Source: Prunella strophiata
Taxonomy: Eukaryota; Chordata; Aves; Passeriformes; Prunellidae
NCBI GenBank assembly: GCA_036583965.1
Contig: JAZBQD010000027.1
Span: 27,535,001-27,599,000, forward strand
Length of the DNA stretch: 64,000 nt
Direction: 5' to 3'
Part shown: positions 58,333 through 63,700 of the stretch, piece by piece
How positions within the stretch are numbered: position 1 is the stretch's first letter
Layout of the letters: every line of letters starts with the position of its first letter
Program-made: the position numbers and the translations under genes
Notes under the pieces: generated by a model
What the model was told of the DNA's origin: nothing
Seen by the model: the letters and a program-made list of their open reading frames with translations, nothing else
The model's database searches: none

Positions 58333-60760
58333 TCAAGCAGTATACAATGTCCTCCAACCTCATGATATCATTGGAAGCTTTTGTTTTCCTGAGGTGTTCA
58401 TTCTCACAGTTTAGCCCTTTTTATCAGGACAGACTCCAAAAGAGCTGCCTGCTCAGCTCTCTCCTCTTCACTTACCTTAGAGATGATTTAAAATGTTATA
58501 AACCCCCTTTGTATAAAGGATGGACCTGCACTTATGCATTTCCTTACTGCTGAATAACTGATGTTTTATTGCTTACTCCTGTCAGCACCAACTGCAGTTT
58601 AACCTTGAAAAAACATCATCTTTCTCTCCAAACTGTTGGAAGTCCTCCATCCATCCTCCCTGGTTTGTGCCCTGCCTCAGTGTCACCTCTGCTGTCCCCA
58701 GGATGGATGTGTAGTGTTTTCCTCACCTCTTTGGTCTCTAATTGAAGATGCAGGGAAGGGATCTGAGTCCATTCAGAAAAAAAAAAAAAAAAGCTTCTTT
58801 CACAAGAATTGCTACTGAGATGACAGAGAGGAGTCATAGAAACTTGCACTGTGCATTTCAGACAGAACAGTTGAGTTCCATAAAGGTTCTAACCTTCATT
58901 GTTCAAACAGCGAAGCTGCTGCTTCCTAAATTGTGAGATCATTTTTATTTCCACACTGACCTAATCCTAGAAAGACAACGGCCTTGAGAAGCCATTACCT
59001 GAAACCACTGCTGCACTGATAACCTCAGCTGCACCATAAATAGGGGAATTCTCAGAAAGCCCATTCCATTAAATTGTGCTAGAGAGCCATGGGAACCCAG
59101 TGCTGGGGGAGCTCCTCTCTCCCTCCAGGGTTTCCCTGGAAGGAAGCATCCTTCACACACACCAGGTTTTCTCAAAGTGCCATCCACACAGGAGAAAGAT
59201 GGCACAAGAAAGGCCACAACACTGCCTCACCACTTTTCCCAATGCTACTCAGAGCCCGTGAGAGGTTCAGAGAGGGAACCACCACAAATGCACTGCAAGG
59301 AGTTGATTGGGAAGACAATCTACCACAAAACCAAACAGAATCACAGCCTGTTGCTTGTGATAGAGATACCAAGAGTCCAGGGTCTCTTCCAGGGGAGTTG
59401 CAGAAGTCATCCCTAGCTGACAGCAGACATCCACCTAAATCCTGTAAGCCAAGCTAAATTTATGATGCCAGAATAATCCCTTGGAGACTGTATGCTCATG
59501 ATCATTATACCCTCTGTGCTTGGGAGTAAGACAGATTAATTTGCTACTGACAGGCACCAGAAATGGAAACAAGGGTTATAATTTCTGTGGGATGGAGCAA
59601 GACTATAGGGGTCACTAAGGGTTTGCTGTCTCCACACCCAAGCTCTCGTGTTTTCCTTTACAGGTTTCACTTTCTGCAGACTTTCAGTACATGGAGAAGT
59701 AGTACAGAAGCAAGGACACTTGCTCATTGAGGGGAGGACTAATTTTCTCCTATTTGCACATAGTTTCAAAGAGCTATGCAAGCTGTGGTGCACTTGACTC
59801 TTATGTGGTTTCCACGTCATTTAAGAATATATAATTCTTTTAAGTTAATGAGGGTTCTTAACTGGCAGCCTCCTTTGCATTTAATGACAAACTTTTTACA
59901 ACCAGAATTAATGTTCTCTGAGGAAAAAAGCATTTTAAAAACTGCTTTTAGGTCGGGTTTTTTTTCCCTATGATTTTCAAATAAGGGCAAAACCATACTC
60001 AGCTGAAAAAGTGCGTCAGCTAAGAAAGACTAGTATGACTCAAAAAAACTCAGCCCATAACCGGAGGTGTTTGTTTATTTTTGAGGTATGGAGACATTTT
60101 GCAACTAAATATGCCACTGAGTTTCCTGTAAGCTGCTTCCTTATATTGTGCATAACGCTTTTTTCCCCTTCAGACTCAGAGTAAAACCAGACTCATTTAT
60201 GAAGCAAAAGGAGCTTTGTTAGTCAGAGAACTCTAGATAAAAATAAGTCAAGGAGGAAAGTAACAGTAGCAAAACCATAAGCTTCCCATATATGCACTCC
60301 TCTTCCCACCTGTTTCACCAAACTTTCAGATTTGCCCTGTTTCTCAGCAGCATTACTATAACCAACACGCTCATAATCCCACCTTAGAAACACCCCATCA
60401 TGTATCAGCAAATGCCCCCAGCTGTAACAGCAAAGCCACGTTCTGTGCTTTTGGAAAGCATTTACCCATGTACAAAGTGCAAATCCACACGAGAAGTGCA
60501 ACTCGCGGGGAAATTCTCCCTTGTTGCGGCGGTTCTGATGCCGACAGCTTTTCTTTTAAGGGTTCCACTGGCACCTGCCCCTGACTGTGGGCACGAGGCC
60601 AGGGCCACCCTCCCTGGCTGGTCCCCCCAGGACGTACCTGTCCACTGGGGCGGGCAGCGGCAGTTGTAGGTGTTCACCCCGTCCACACAAACACCCCCGT
60701 TCAGGCACTTGTGGTTCGGGCAGTCGTCCACGTTGTGTCCGCAGACGCTTCCCTCGAAAC
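5662..60760 (-). CDS. NOTCH2: NOTCH2 receptor, exons 5-34 (partial, 5' end outside)
   Basis: This entry spans the gene; its exons are listed separately. The product is the single-pass receptor NOTCH2, which binds Delta/Jagged ligands at the cell surface and after S2 and gamma-secretase cleavage sends its intracellular domain to the nucleus to act with RBPJ and Mastermind. Seen here: EGF7-EGF20 and EGF22-EGF36, three LNR modules, heterodimerisation domain, transmembrane segment, RAM with WLPEGF, seven ankyrin repeats, a KRRRKK nuclear signal, and a PEST tail ending MQVYA, the ending that separates NOTCH2 from NOTCH1 and NOTCH3. Twenty-nine exons sum to 6537 bases with matching phases. Two anomalies: no exon for EGF21, and a one-base insertion at 6405-6406 that shifts the frame in the last exon. 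Exons 1-4 lie beyond 64000. Confidence 0.97.
7004..7890 (-). other. NOTCH2 intron 33
   Basis: 887 bases with a GT donor and AG acceptor on the minus strand. The open frames inside (7435-7692, 7523-7765) show no domain. No repeat recognised. Confidence 0.7.
7891..7988 (-). CDS. NOTCH2: NOTCH2 exon 33: ankyrin repeats 5-6
   Basis: 98 bases, starting with two bases that complete a Gly codon and ending in phase 0 before GTACAG. It encodes [20 protein letters not shown] and then [13 protein letters not shown], part of the ankyrin stack that binds RBPJ and Mastermind. The ALHWAA motif is the canonical turn of an ankyrin repeat. The length fits the human exon. Confidence 0.96.
8237..8384 (-). CDS. 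NOTCH2: NOTCH2 exon 32: ankyrin repeats 4-5
   Basis: 148 bases, phase 0 at the start and phase 1 at the end. It encodes [20 protein letters not shown], then [19 protein letters not shown] and [11 protein letters not shown], two ankyrin units with the TTPLILAAR signature. The small introns either side are 317 bases (8385-8701) and 248 bases (7989-8236), with nothing else seen in them. Confidence 0.97.
8702..9003 (-). CDS. NOTCH2: NOTCH2 exon 31: ankyrin repeats 1-4
   Basis: 302 bases, phase 1 to phase 0. It opens with [17 protein letters not shown], then an acidic loop [17 protein letters not shown] typical of the first NOTCH ankyrin repeats, then [40 protein letters not shown] and [10 protein letters not shown]. 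The ALHLAARY and PLHAAV signatures mark the helices that contact RBPJ. GC-rich compared with the flanking introns. Confidence 0.97.
9004..13218 (-). other. NOTCH2 intron 30
   Basis: 4215 bases, GT-AG. Searched on both strands for further exons and recognisable transposons; none seen. Short open frames such as 10169-10489 and 12189-12440 lack any domain. Confidence 0.6.
13219..13387 (-). CDS. NOTCH2: NOTCH2 exon 30: RAM-ankyrin linker
   Basis: 169 bases, phase 0 to phase 1. It encodes [17 protein letters not shown], then [31 protein letters not shown] and GP. The [10 protein letters not shown] block and [18 protein letters not shown] are the conserved lead-in to the ankyrin domain. Flanked by an AG acceptor at the right and GTCAGT donor at the left on the minus strand. 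Confidence 0.96.
13388..13892 (-). other. NOTCH2 intron 29
   Basis: 505 bases, GT-AG, holding the G/T-rich stretch described at 13475-13499. No exon or transposon recognised. Confidence 0.65.
13475..13499 (+). other. Possible G-quadruplex motif in intron 29
   Basis: Four G runs (GGGG, GGG, GGG, GGGG) with loops of 7, 3 and 1 bases on the plus strand, which is the template strand of NOTCH2. It lies within a longer G/T-rich stretch at about 13444-13568, about 90 bases 5' of exon 30 in the transcript. This fits the usual pattern for an intramolecular quadruplex but folding is not shown. Confidence 0.45.
13893..13989 (-). CDS. NOTCH2: NOTCH2 exon 29: RAM region
   Basis: 97 bases, starting with one base that completes a Lys codon and ending in phase 0 at AAG/GTAAGG. 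It encodes [20 protein letters not shown] and then [12 protein letters not shown]. This matches the NOTCH2 segment after the RAM motif, including NLSVQ and the EHW...GPQPK pattern. The middle ([10 protein letters not shown]) is less conserved, as usual for this disordered linker. It was too short and too split to appear as an open frame of its own. Confidence 0.93.
13990..14608 (-). other. NOTCH2 intron 28
   Basis: 619 bases, GT-AG, AT-rich. No other feature recognised. Confidence 0.65.
14609..14819 (-). CDS. NOTCH2: NOTCH2 exon 28: S2 region, transmembrane segment, RAM motif
   Basis: 211 bases, phase 1 to phase 2. It encodes [20 protein letters not shown] and [20 protein letters not shown], a single hydrophobic span of about 22 residues followed at once by the stop-transfer cluster KRKRK. 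The GV pair next to it is the place of gamma-secretase (S3) cleavage in this family. GSLWLPEGF follows, containing the W-x-P RAM motif that docks on the RBPJ beta-trefoil domain, then [13 protein letters not shown]. The position and sequence fit NOTCH2 closely. Confidence 0.96.
14820..15602 (-). other. NOTCH2 intron 27
   Basis: 783 bases, GT-AG. No exon or repeat recognised. Confidence 0.65.
15603..15745 (-). CDS. NOTCH2: NOTCH2 exon 27: heterodimerisation domain, C-terminal part
   Basis: 143 bases, phase 2 to phase 1. It encodes [40 protein letters not shown] and YPFVSVQ. The [11 protein letters not shown] strand and [10 protein letters not shown] helix form the part of the negative regulatory region that buries the S2 metalloprotease site until ligand pulls it open. 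The 248-base intron to its right (15746-15993) holds nothing else. Confidence 0.96.
15994..16341 (-). CDS. NOTCH2: NOTCH2 exon 26: LNR3 and N-terminal heterodimerisation domain
   Basis: 348 bases, phase 2 to phase 2. LNR3 reads [18 protein letters not shown] then [12 protein letters not shown], with the six cysteines and the Asp residues that bind calcium. [20 protein letters not shown] begins the heterodimerisation domain, followed by [17 protein letters not shown] and [23 protein letters not shown] fits a furin-type basic site, so this loop probably holds S1 cleavage; the loop sequence differs from the human one, as is common there. Confidence 0.96.
16342..17079 (-). other. NOTCH2 intron 25
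   Basis: 738 bases, GT-AG. No other feature recognised. Confidence 0.65.
17080..17609 (-). CDS. NOTCH2: NOTCH2 exon 25: EGF35, EGF36, LNR1, LNR2
   Basis: 530 bases, phase 0 to phase 2, the second largest coding exon. It encodes the end of EGF34, then [14 protein letters not shown] (EGF35), [18 protein letters not shown] (EGF36), [19 protein letters not shown] with [10 protein letters not shown] (LNR1), and [20 protein letters not shown] with LFDNFEC (LNR2). The exon is a few codons longer than the human one, the extra residues lying in the loops of EGF35-36 and before LNR1. LNR modules clamp the S2 site in the resting receptor. The antisense open frame 16908-17744 is a shadow of this exon. 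Confidence 0.96.
17610..18142 (-). other. NOTCH2 intron 24
   Basis: 533 bases, GT-AG. Contains an A run at about 17867-17879; nothing else recognised. Confidence 0.65.
18143..18255 (-). CDS. NOTCH2: NOTCH2 exon 24: EGF34
   Basis: 113 bases, phase 1 to phase 0. It encodes [20 protein letters not shown] and [17 protein letters not shown]. The [12 protein letters not shown] stretch is characteristic of this NOTCH2 repeat. GGTC gives a possible O-fucose Thr next to the third cysteine. Confidence 0.96.
18256..20195 (-). other. NOTCH2 intron 23
   Basis: 1940 bases, GT-AG. No coding exon or repeat family recognised. Confidence 0.6.
20196..20441 (-). CDS. NOTCH2: NOTCH2 exon 23: EGF32 and EGF33
   Basis: 246 bases, phase 1 to phase 1. 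It encodes [56 protein letters not shown] and [20 protein letters not shown], ending CRSAFTG. Between the first and second cysteine of EGF32 the repeat has three more residues than human NOTCH2 (ISDSGAPR against ARGPH). The rest is highly conserved. Confidence 0.96.
20500..20975 (+). mobile_element. LTR-like block A, probable solo LTR
   Basis: Within intron 22 this block has the build of a retroviral-type LTR read on the plus strand: a pyrimidine-rich upstream part, a TTAAAA box at about 20772, then AATAAAG at 20855, followed by a T-rich segment CTTTTGTCTCTTACTTTTG. No internal gag, pol or env frame is attached. Ends and target-site duplication could not be fixed by eye, so the borders are approximate. 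It opposes NOTCH2. Confidence 0.5.
21030..21720 (+). mobile_element. LTR-like block B, probable solo LTR
   Basis: A second block in the same orientation as A: CCAAT-type boxes near 21415-21450, TATAAAAA at 21495-21502, AATAAA at 21519 and again at 21655, and an end reading GGTAGCCCCTTCAGGCATCA, like the U5 end of avian LTRs with a terminal CA. Another TATAAAAG box lies at about 21206. No coding part of an endogenous retrovirus is seen, so recombination to a solo LTR is likely. The 5' border is uncertain. Confidence 0.55.
22470..22602. repeat. A/C-rich low-complexity stretch
   Basis: Runs of CAA, CAAA and CCAA units with short poly(A) interruptions on the plus strand. The open frame 22437-22625 through it is compositional (Lys, Gln, Asn, Pro, Thr) and not a gene. 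Confidence 0.8.
22787..22831. repeat. T-rich tract
   Basis: T runs interrupted by single C, G or A. Possibly an old poly(A) tail in antisense, or simple low complexity. Confidence 0.6.
23885..24017 (-). CDS. NOTCH2: NOTCH2 exon 22: end of EGF30 and EGF31
   Basis: 133 bases, phase 0 to phase 1. It encodes [39 protein letters not shown] and PPGTRG. EGF31 has the calcium-binding start EVDEC and a GGTC O-fucose site. Confidence 0.97.
24018..24825 (-). other. NOTCH2 intron 21
   Basis: 808 bases, GT-AG. No other feature recognised. Confidence 0.65.
24826..25010 (-). CDS. NOTCH2: NOTCH2 exon 21: EGF29 and most of EGF30
   Basis: 185 bases, phase 1 to phase 0. It encodes [40 protein letters not shown] and [23 protein letters not shown]29 lacks the calcium-binding DxDE start, as in human NOTCH2; EGF30 has QLDEC. 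Confidence 0.96.
25011..25954 (-). other. NOTCH2 intron 20
   Basis: 944 bases, GT-AG. Contains three copies of TGGGGTTTAGC (listed separately). Confidence 0.65.
25620..25671. repeat. Short tandem-like repeat, three TGGGGTTTAGC units
   Basis: The 11-base unit occurs at 25626, 25645 and 25661 with spacers of 5-8 bases. Probably local slippage; no family recognised. Confidence 0.7.
25955..26108 (-). CDS. NOTCH2: NOTCH2 exon 20: EGF28 and start of EGF29
   Basis: 154 bases, phase 0 to phase 1. It encodes [40 protein letters not shown] and [11 protein letters not shown]. The CKNKGTC and [11 protein letters not shown] blocks are NOTCH-specific. Confidence 0.96.
26109..28602 (-). other. NOTCH2 intron 19
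   Basis: 2494 bases, GT-AG. AT-rich, especially 26700-27300, with no recognised repeat there. A CR1 tail lies at 28413-28467. Confidence 0.6.
28413..28467 (+). mobile_element. CR1 LINE tail, very short remnant
   Basis: The last bases of a CR1 element are recognisable: GGATGGAACCAGATCATCTT, then TAAGGTTTCTTCCAGCCCA and TTCTATGATTT, the end of the family with one ATTCTATG unit. Plus orientation, the same as the copy at 2489. Only about 55 bases remain. Confidence 0.8.
28603..28804 (-). CDS. NOTCH2: NOTCH2 exon 19: EGF26 and EGF27
   Basis: 202 bases, phase 2 to phase 0. It encodes [40 protein letters not shown] and [20 protein letters not shown], ending [11 protein letters not shown]26 has the GGTC O-fucose site of the Abruptex-type region. 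The acceptor lies behind a pyrimidine tract. Confidence 0.97.
28805..31149 (-). other. NOTCH2 intron 18
   Basis: 2345 bases, GT-AG, AT-rich with T runs near 30665. No exon recognised. Confidence 0.6.
31150..31378 (-). CDS. NOTCH2: NOTCH2 exon 18: EGF24 end, EGF25, EGF26 start
   Basis: 229 bases, phase 1 to phase 2. It encodes [60 protein letters not shown] and [18 protein letters not shown]25 has the DTNEC calcium-binding start. The exon borders match human exon 18 in length. Confidence 0.97.
31379..34185 (-). other. NOTCH2 intron 17
   Basis: 2807 bases; donor GTGGGT after TCAA, AG acceptor before exon 18. No further exon or recognised repeat family; short T-rich stretches near 33305. Confidence 0.6.
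34186..34338 (-). CDS. NOTCH2: NOTCH2 exon 17: EGF23 and start of EGF24
   Basis: 153 bases, phase 1 to phase 1. It encodes [40 protein letters not shown] and [10 protein letters not shown]. Two donors are possible a few bases apart; the inner one (TCAA/GTGGGT) is chosen because only it keeps phase with exon 18 and gives DDCLSNPC. The intron to its right is only 109 bases (34339-34447), the shortest in the window. Confidence 0.95.
34448..34567 (-). CDS. NOTCH2: NOTCH2 exon 16: EGF22
   Basis: 120 bases, phase 1 to phase 1. It encodes [40 protein letters not shown]. This repeat lacks the calcium-binding start, as human EGF22 (VLAPC) does. Because the exon before it in the human gene is missing here, it should splice directly to exon 14, giving KGFKG followed by VNCQ. 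Confidence 0.96.
34568..35079 (-). other. Intron between exons 14 and 16, lacking exon 15
   Basis: 512 bases in the place where mammalian NOTCH2 has an intron, the 114-base exon for EGF21 and another intron. I read it in all frames of both strands: there is no NIDEC-like start, no cysteine spacing of an EGF repeat, and no open stretch of 38 codons between AG and GT. No run of N or other gap sign is present. Confidence 0.75.
35080..35225 (-). CDS. NOTCH2: NOTCH2 exon 14: EGF19 end and EGF20
   Basis: 146 bases, phase 2 to phase 1. It encodes [40 protein letters not shown] and [12 protein letters not shown]20 has GNEC in place of the usual DxDEC start and a GGTC O-fucose site. Confidence 0.96.
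35226..36678 (-). other. NOTCH2 intron 13
   Basis: 1453 bases, GT-AG. No other feature recognised. Confidence 0.6.
36679..36871 (-). CDS. NOTCH2: NOTCH2 exon 13: EGF18 and start of EGF19
   Basis: 193 bases, phase 1 to phase 2, strikingly GC-rich. It encodes [40 protein letters not shown], then [17 protein letters not shown] and THTATG. EGF18 keeps ADIDEC. EGF19 begins QADGC where human NOTCH2 has QVNEC, so the Glu of the calcium-binding consensus is replaced by Gly. Confidence 0.96.
36872..38536 (-). other. NOTCH2 intron 12
   Basis: 1665 bases, GT-AG. No other feature recognised. Confidence 0.6.
38537..38647 (-). CDS. NOTCH2: NOTCH2 exon 12: EGF17
   Basis: 111 bases, phase 1 to phase 1. 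It encodes [37 protein letters not shown], matching NOTCH2 EGF17 with its short CIHGDC loop. It has no long open frame of its own on the minus strand, but borders and phases are unambiguous. Confidence 0.96.
38648..39137 (-). other. NOTCH2 intron 11
   Basis: 490 bases, GT-AG. Nothing else seen. Confidence 0.65.
39138..39371 (-). CDS. NOTCH2: NOTCH2 exon 11: EGF15 and EGF16
   Basis: 234 bases, phase 1 to phase 1. It encodes [60 protein letters not shown] and [17 protein letters not shown]. Nearly identical to mammalian NOTCH2 here. Confidence 0.97.
39372..42603 (-). other. NOTCH2 intron 10
   Basis: 3232 bases, GT-AG. It holds a purine-rich stretch at about 40411-40650; no exon or recognised transposon. 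Confidence 0.6.
40411..40650. repeat. Purine-rich low-complexity stretch
   Basis: The plus strand is dominated by A and G over about 240 bases, with GGGAAGGAGGAAAAA-type runs. The antisense open frames 40439-40699 and 40464-40703 are Phe/Ser/Leu-rich readings of it and not genes. Confidence 0.65.
42604..42717 (-). CDS. NOTCH2: NOTCH2 exon 10: EGF14
   Basis: 114 bases, phase 1 to phase 1. It encodes [20 protein letters not shown] and [18 protein letters not shown]. Its [17 protein letters not shown] is practically unchanged from mammals. Confidence 0.97.
42718..43819 (-). other. NOTCH2 intron 9
   Basis: 1102 bases, GT-AG. Contains a run of 30 A at 43191-43220 (listed); nothing else recognised. 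Confidence 0.6.
43191..43220. repeat. Poly(A) microsatellite between G runs
   Basis: Thirty uninterrupted A on the plus strand, preceded by GGGGG and followed by GGGGGG. A length-variable mononucleotide run without a recognisable transposon upstream. Confidence 0.9.
43820..43933 (-). CDS. NOTCH2: NOTCH2 exon 9: EGF13
   Basis: 114 bases, phase 1 to phase 1. It encodes [20 protein letters not shown] and [21 protein letters not shown]13 lies directly after the EGF11-12 ligand-binding core. Confidence 0.97.
43934..45031 (-). other. NOTCH2 intron 8
   Basis: 1098 bases, GT-AG. No exon or repeat family recognised. Confidence 0.6.
45032..45220 (-). CDS. NOTCH2: NOTCH2 exon 8: EGF11 (most) and EGF12
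   Basis: 189 bases, phase 1 to phase 1. It encodes [40 protein letters not shown] and [20 protein letters not shown], ending MPG. EGF11-12 are the core ligand-binding repeats; CQNDATC keeps the Thr whose O-fucose and Fringe-added GlcNAc touch ligand in this family. The calcium-binding DINEC is intact. Confidence 0.97.
45221..46254 (-). other. NOTCH2 intron 7
   Basis: 1034 bases, GT-AG. No other feature recognised. Confidence 0.6.
46255..46410 (-). CDS. NOTCH2: NOTCH2 exon 7: EGF10 and start of EGF11
   Basis: 156 bases, phase 1 to phase 1. It encodes [40 protein letters not shown] and [11 protein letters not shown], ending with the first base of an Ala codon completed in exon 8. EGF10 has the LDDAC start and DTNP loop of NOTCH2. 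Confidence 0.97.
46411..47207 (-). other. NOTCH2 intron 6
   Basis: 797 bases, GT-AG. No other feature recognised. Confidence 0.65.
47208..47441 (-). CDS. NOTCH2: NOTCH2 exon 6: EGF8 and EGF9
   Basis: 234 bases, phase 1 to phase 1, GC-rich. It encodes [60 protein letters not shown] and [21 protein letters not shown]8 has both the O-glucose type CxSxPC-like region and a GGTC O-fucose site; in this family EGF8 takes part in Jagged binding. The antisense frames at 47170-47619 are shadows. Confidence 0.97.
49833..49880. repeat. 24-base tandem duplication
   Basis: AACTCAATATACAAAATG begins at 49833 and again at 49857, with similar following bases (CAACAT against TAGCAT). A simple two-copy duplication in intron 5. 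Confidence 0.8.
50200..50960. promoter_or_regulatory. Candidate intronic enhancer (unproven)
   Basis: An AT-rich, transposon-free stretch with many TAATTA, ATTAA and CAAT type sites, a perfect 14-base palindrome AATACAATTGTATT at 50355-50368, and TTTAATTATG at 50373-50382. Long AT-rich introns often look like this by chance, so it is only a candidate. Confidence 0.2.
57051..57100. repeat. A-rich low-complexity run
   Basis: Poly(A) runs interrupted by G on the plus strand. No transposon body recognised before it. Confidence 0.7.
58300..58333. repeat. T-rich run
   Basis: T runs interrupted by one C-T-C. The open frame 58263-58553 through it begins with a poly-Phe stretch and is not a gene. 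Confidence 0.75.
60638..60760 (-). CDS. NOTCH2: NOTCH2 exon 5: EGF7
   Basis: 123 bases, phase 1 to phase 1. It encodes [40 protein letters not shown] and G. This matches NOTCH2 EGF7 (NIDDCPNHRCQNGGVC and CPPQWTG in human). It is the first NOTCH2 exon in the window when read 5' to 3'; the acceptor on its right (TTTGTCCAG) shows that exon 4 lies further right. Confidence 0.97.
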
Positions 60761-63700
60761 CTGGACAAAGCAGAAACAACAGCAGGCTGAAAAGGGCTTC
60801 CAACCTCTCTTGAGGGGAATTCACTCCTCAGCAGCTTCCCCTCCTTTTCTTTTCTTAAACATTTGCCCCGTTCACCTAACCCTGATGAATCCCCACCTAG
60901 CACGACTTTGCTGAATGCCTTTGCTAATAGCACGCGGGTCAGGTGACACAGTTAAAGCACTTCCACCGTGGGTAGATGGCCAACTGTGCTTTCACAACCC
61001 AAAGGACATGAGGAGTTTCTCTTTAAGTGACTGAGGAGCACTGTCATTCAAAGCAAACGAAGTGAAGACCAAGACATTTCAATTACCAAGCAAACAAAGT
61101 GAAGACCAAGACTTTTCAATGAGATAAACTTGTCACTGCCCACCAAGCATCAGCCAGGACAAGTTTTTCCCATGGCAAAAAAAGTGCTGGAGTTCATTTC
61201 ATGGATACCTCAGCACAGTCTGCCTTGGATACGCCACAGAAAAGTCTTTCCTTTGAAAAGGAGTTTCTAAAGTCTTGATCTGGCTCTCTTCAGTGTTAGA
61301 CAAGTCAGTCCATCAACAAATCAGCCACCACCCAAGTGATGCTTTCATACTAAGCCCTCCCTGAAAAGCAGAAGAAATCAGATACCCTTCCCCAATGAAA
61401 ATCCAGGCTCCTAATGAACACACTGACAAAATATTCTTGCTAGAGTTCCCTCTCCTTTTCAAAGAAGGAGAAGTTGGGACGTTAGGGAAGGGAGCTGTCA
61501 GTGATGTGTCTTCCCCTTAATTTCCCCTGCTGATTTATTTCATGCTTCATTAAATAAACCTGCCATTTCTGCTGGATGAGAGAGCTATTTATCAAAGCAC
61601 AAGTGGAATGCATGCTAATGTGGATGAAGTAAATGATTCCAGAACACACATGTTAATTTAAAACACCAGCCCTGCCTCTTCACTGCTTTGGAATGCAATA
61701 TTAACATGACACAGTTCTCTCATCCAAAATTATGTTTTAACCCCTCTACTTTTGATGCCCTGTTCCAGAAGTTCCCAGTAACATCTGTGTCAAGTCACAC
61801 AGACCCTCTCAGTAACATCTGGTCCAACACAGATCGTGCTGTGTGGCAGATGAGACAGAAACTTTAAAGCTCTGAGCCAGCTTCTCCAGACTACTGCTGC
61901 TCTCAAGAGACTGGAGGTGATTCATGTGCATTCCCACCTCCTGAACTTCTCCAGCTCTACAGAAGAGTTGGGAAGTTCCAAGCTGTATCAAGTGCATAAG
62001 CATCAGCAAGCAACAACAGACTCAACACTACAAAACAAACAAACAAATAAAACCCCTAAAACTACCAGACCTTCAATATTACTCCATCCCTTCAAAGCCC
62101 TTCCAACCTCCACCCAAGATCCTAGAAATTTTGTGACAGTAGGGAAGCTCAAAACAAAGAGGAAATATGACATGCTTTCCCAGAGTCCCAATCATTACAG
62201 CAGCACACTCCTGGCAAAAGCTGCTGAGGAACAACCACCAGGGAAAACAATTAGCTTTAGATCCCCATTTTAAAAGTGTATAAAGCTACCAAGCTTGAGC
62301 AAAGGCTCAGCTGTAAAACACAGGGGTGTCCTATCAGCTTGTGTTTCAGCTTGGGAGGAATCATCCCACTGACCACATATTGCACTCATGCCAGCACGTG
62401 ATCAGCATGGAAATACACCCACAACCACAAAGACAAAAGGTTTAAGTTCTTATCTCTTCAGTTTGTATAATATGAAGACCAGCCCTACTTTCTAGTAAAC
62501 AAATTTCTGACAGCAGGCATTTAAACTCTCTCTCACTGTACTTCACAGAAATTTAAAGCAGCTCAATTCTTTCCAGAATAAAGCATGGAAGTTCACCCCA
62601 CTACTAAAAATCTCACCAAGCCATTCTATATTTTCACATTTTAACCAGTTATACTACCAAAGAGCTGCTCTGAGATATGTGAGCTTTTCTCTAGCTGGGT
62701 CCCAGGATCTAATTTTGCAGTTATATAACCTGACTCTCTTCCAGAAAGCCACTGAGTTTACTGTTTTAATGTATTTGGACACCTGACACTGTTTCCTGCC
62801 CCCCCCTGTGCTGGGACTCACATGTTGTCCTGTGTTTTCTCCCTGCACGAGAGCAGTTTGCAATCCATATCCTGACTTTTGCTCCATATCTCAGAGCACA
62901 TCAAACTAAGGAATGAGAATCTCAAGGGGAAAAGTGTTCCCACTGCTAACAGCATGCTGTTCTTCCCCTAGTACACAGACTGACACAAGCAGATAACTTT
63001 ATTCCTATGTCATCTGAGATCTCCACCCTCGTTGCAGAGCATCCGACCTAATTCCCTCCAAATCTTAGTCCTTTAGCCTTATTTCAACCTATAATCTACA
63101 CCTCAGACTTTCTAGGCCAGTTTCAGGCCCAGTTAGTACCTGGGGACAGGAAATTATGCCTGAAAAATGTCGTGTTATTTCCAGACTTAGGGCCTGCTGA
63201 CAGGCAATCAGGGATGTAGAGAGCTAAGCTGGGCTACTCAAGGCAGCATCTGGGCTGCTCATCTGGAGCAGGGGGGCACCCAGCTCAGCTGGAACCCCAG
63301 GGCTGCAGCCATGGAGAAGCTCAGAGCTCAGGGGAAGGTGCTCATCCCCAAGCCCCAGCTGCCCAGCACAGGCAGCTCCGTGTGTGTCGGTCCCCAGTGG
63401 TGGCACAGTGTGACACTCAGCCAGGAACTGGTGTGAGGTGACTTCCCCTTCCCAGGAAGTGCTGCAGCTCTCATAAACAGCTCGCTGCAGCCTGACAGAT
63501 CGCTTCCTGAACAAGCCCTTGGAATTCCCTAGGGTCCTTATCTTAGTTAATGGGTAATTATTTTGATGGATAACAATGAATAATCACTTTCCCAGCTAAG
63601 AACTTCCTCTATTGACTTGTTTAACATTCCATTAAAGGTTAGTTGCCAAATGAAGTCCTTTTTTGTCAAATATTTATAACTACTAGCTCATTCTTATATT

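Larger units (their letters stand above)
47442..60637 (-). other. NOTCH2 intron 5 (13.2 kb)
   Basis: The largest complete intron in the window. No EGF-coding exon and no other gene is recognisable; open frames are short and without domains. It holds T-rich runs at 48557-48582, 49198-49213 and 58300-58333, an A-rich run at 57051-57100, a 24-base tandem duplication at 49833-49880, and an AT-rich stretch with dense homeodomain-type sites at about 50200-50960 that could be regulatory. Confidence 0.6.

Noticed and set aside
47442..60637. A second gene nested in the 13-kb intron 5
   Set aside because: Open frames there are under 150 codons, with no domains, no paired splice logic and no conserved motifs.
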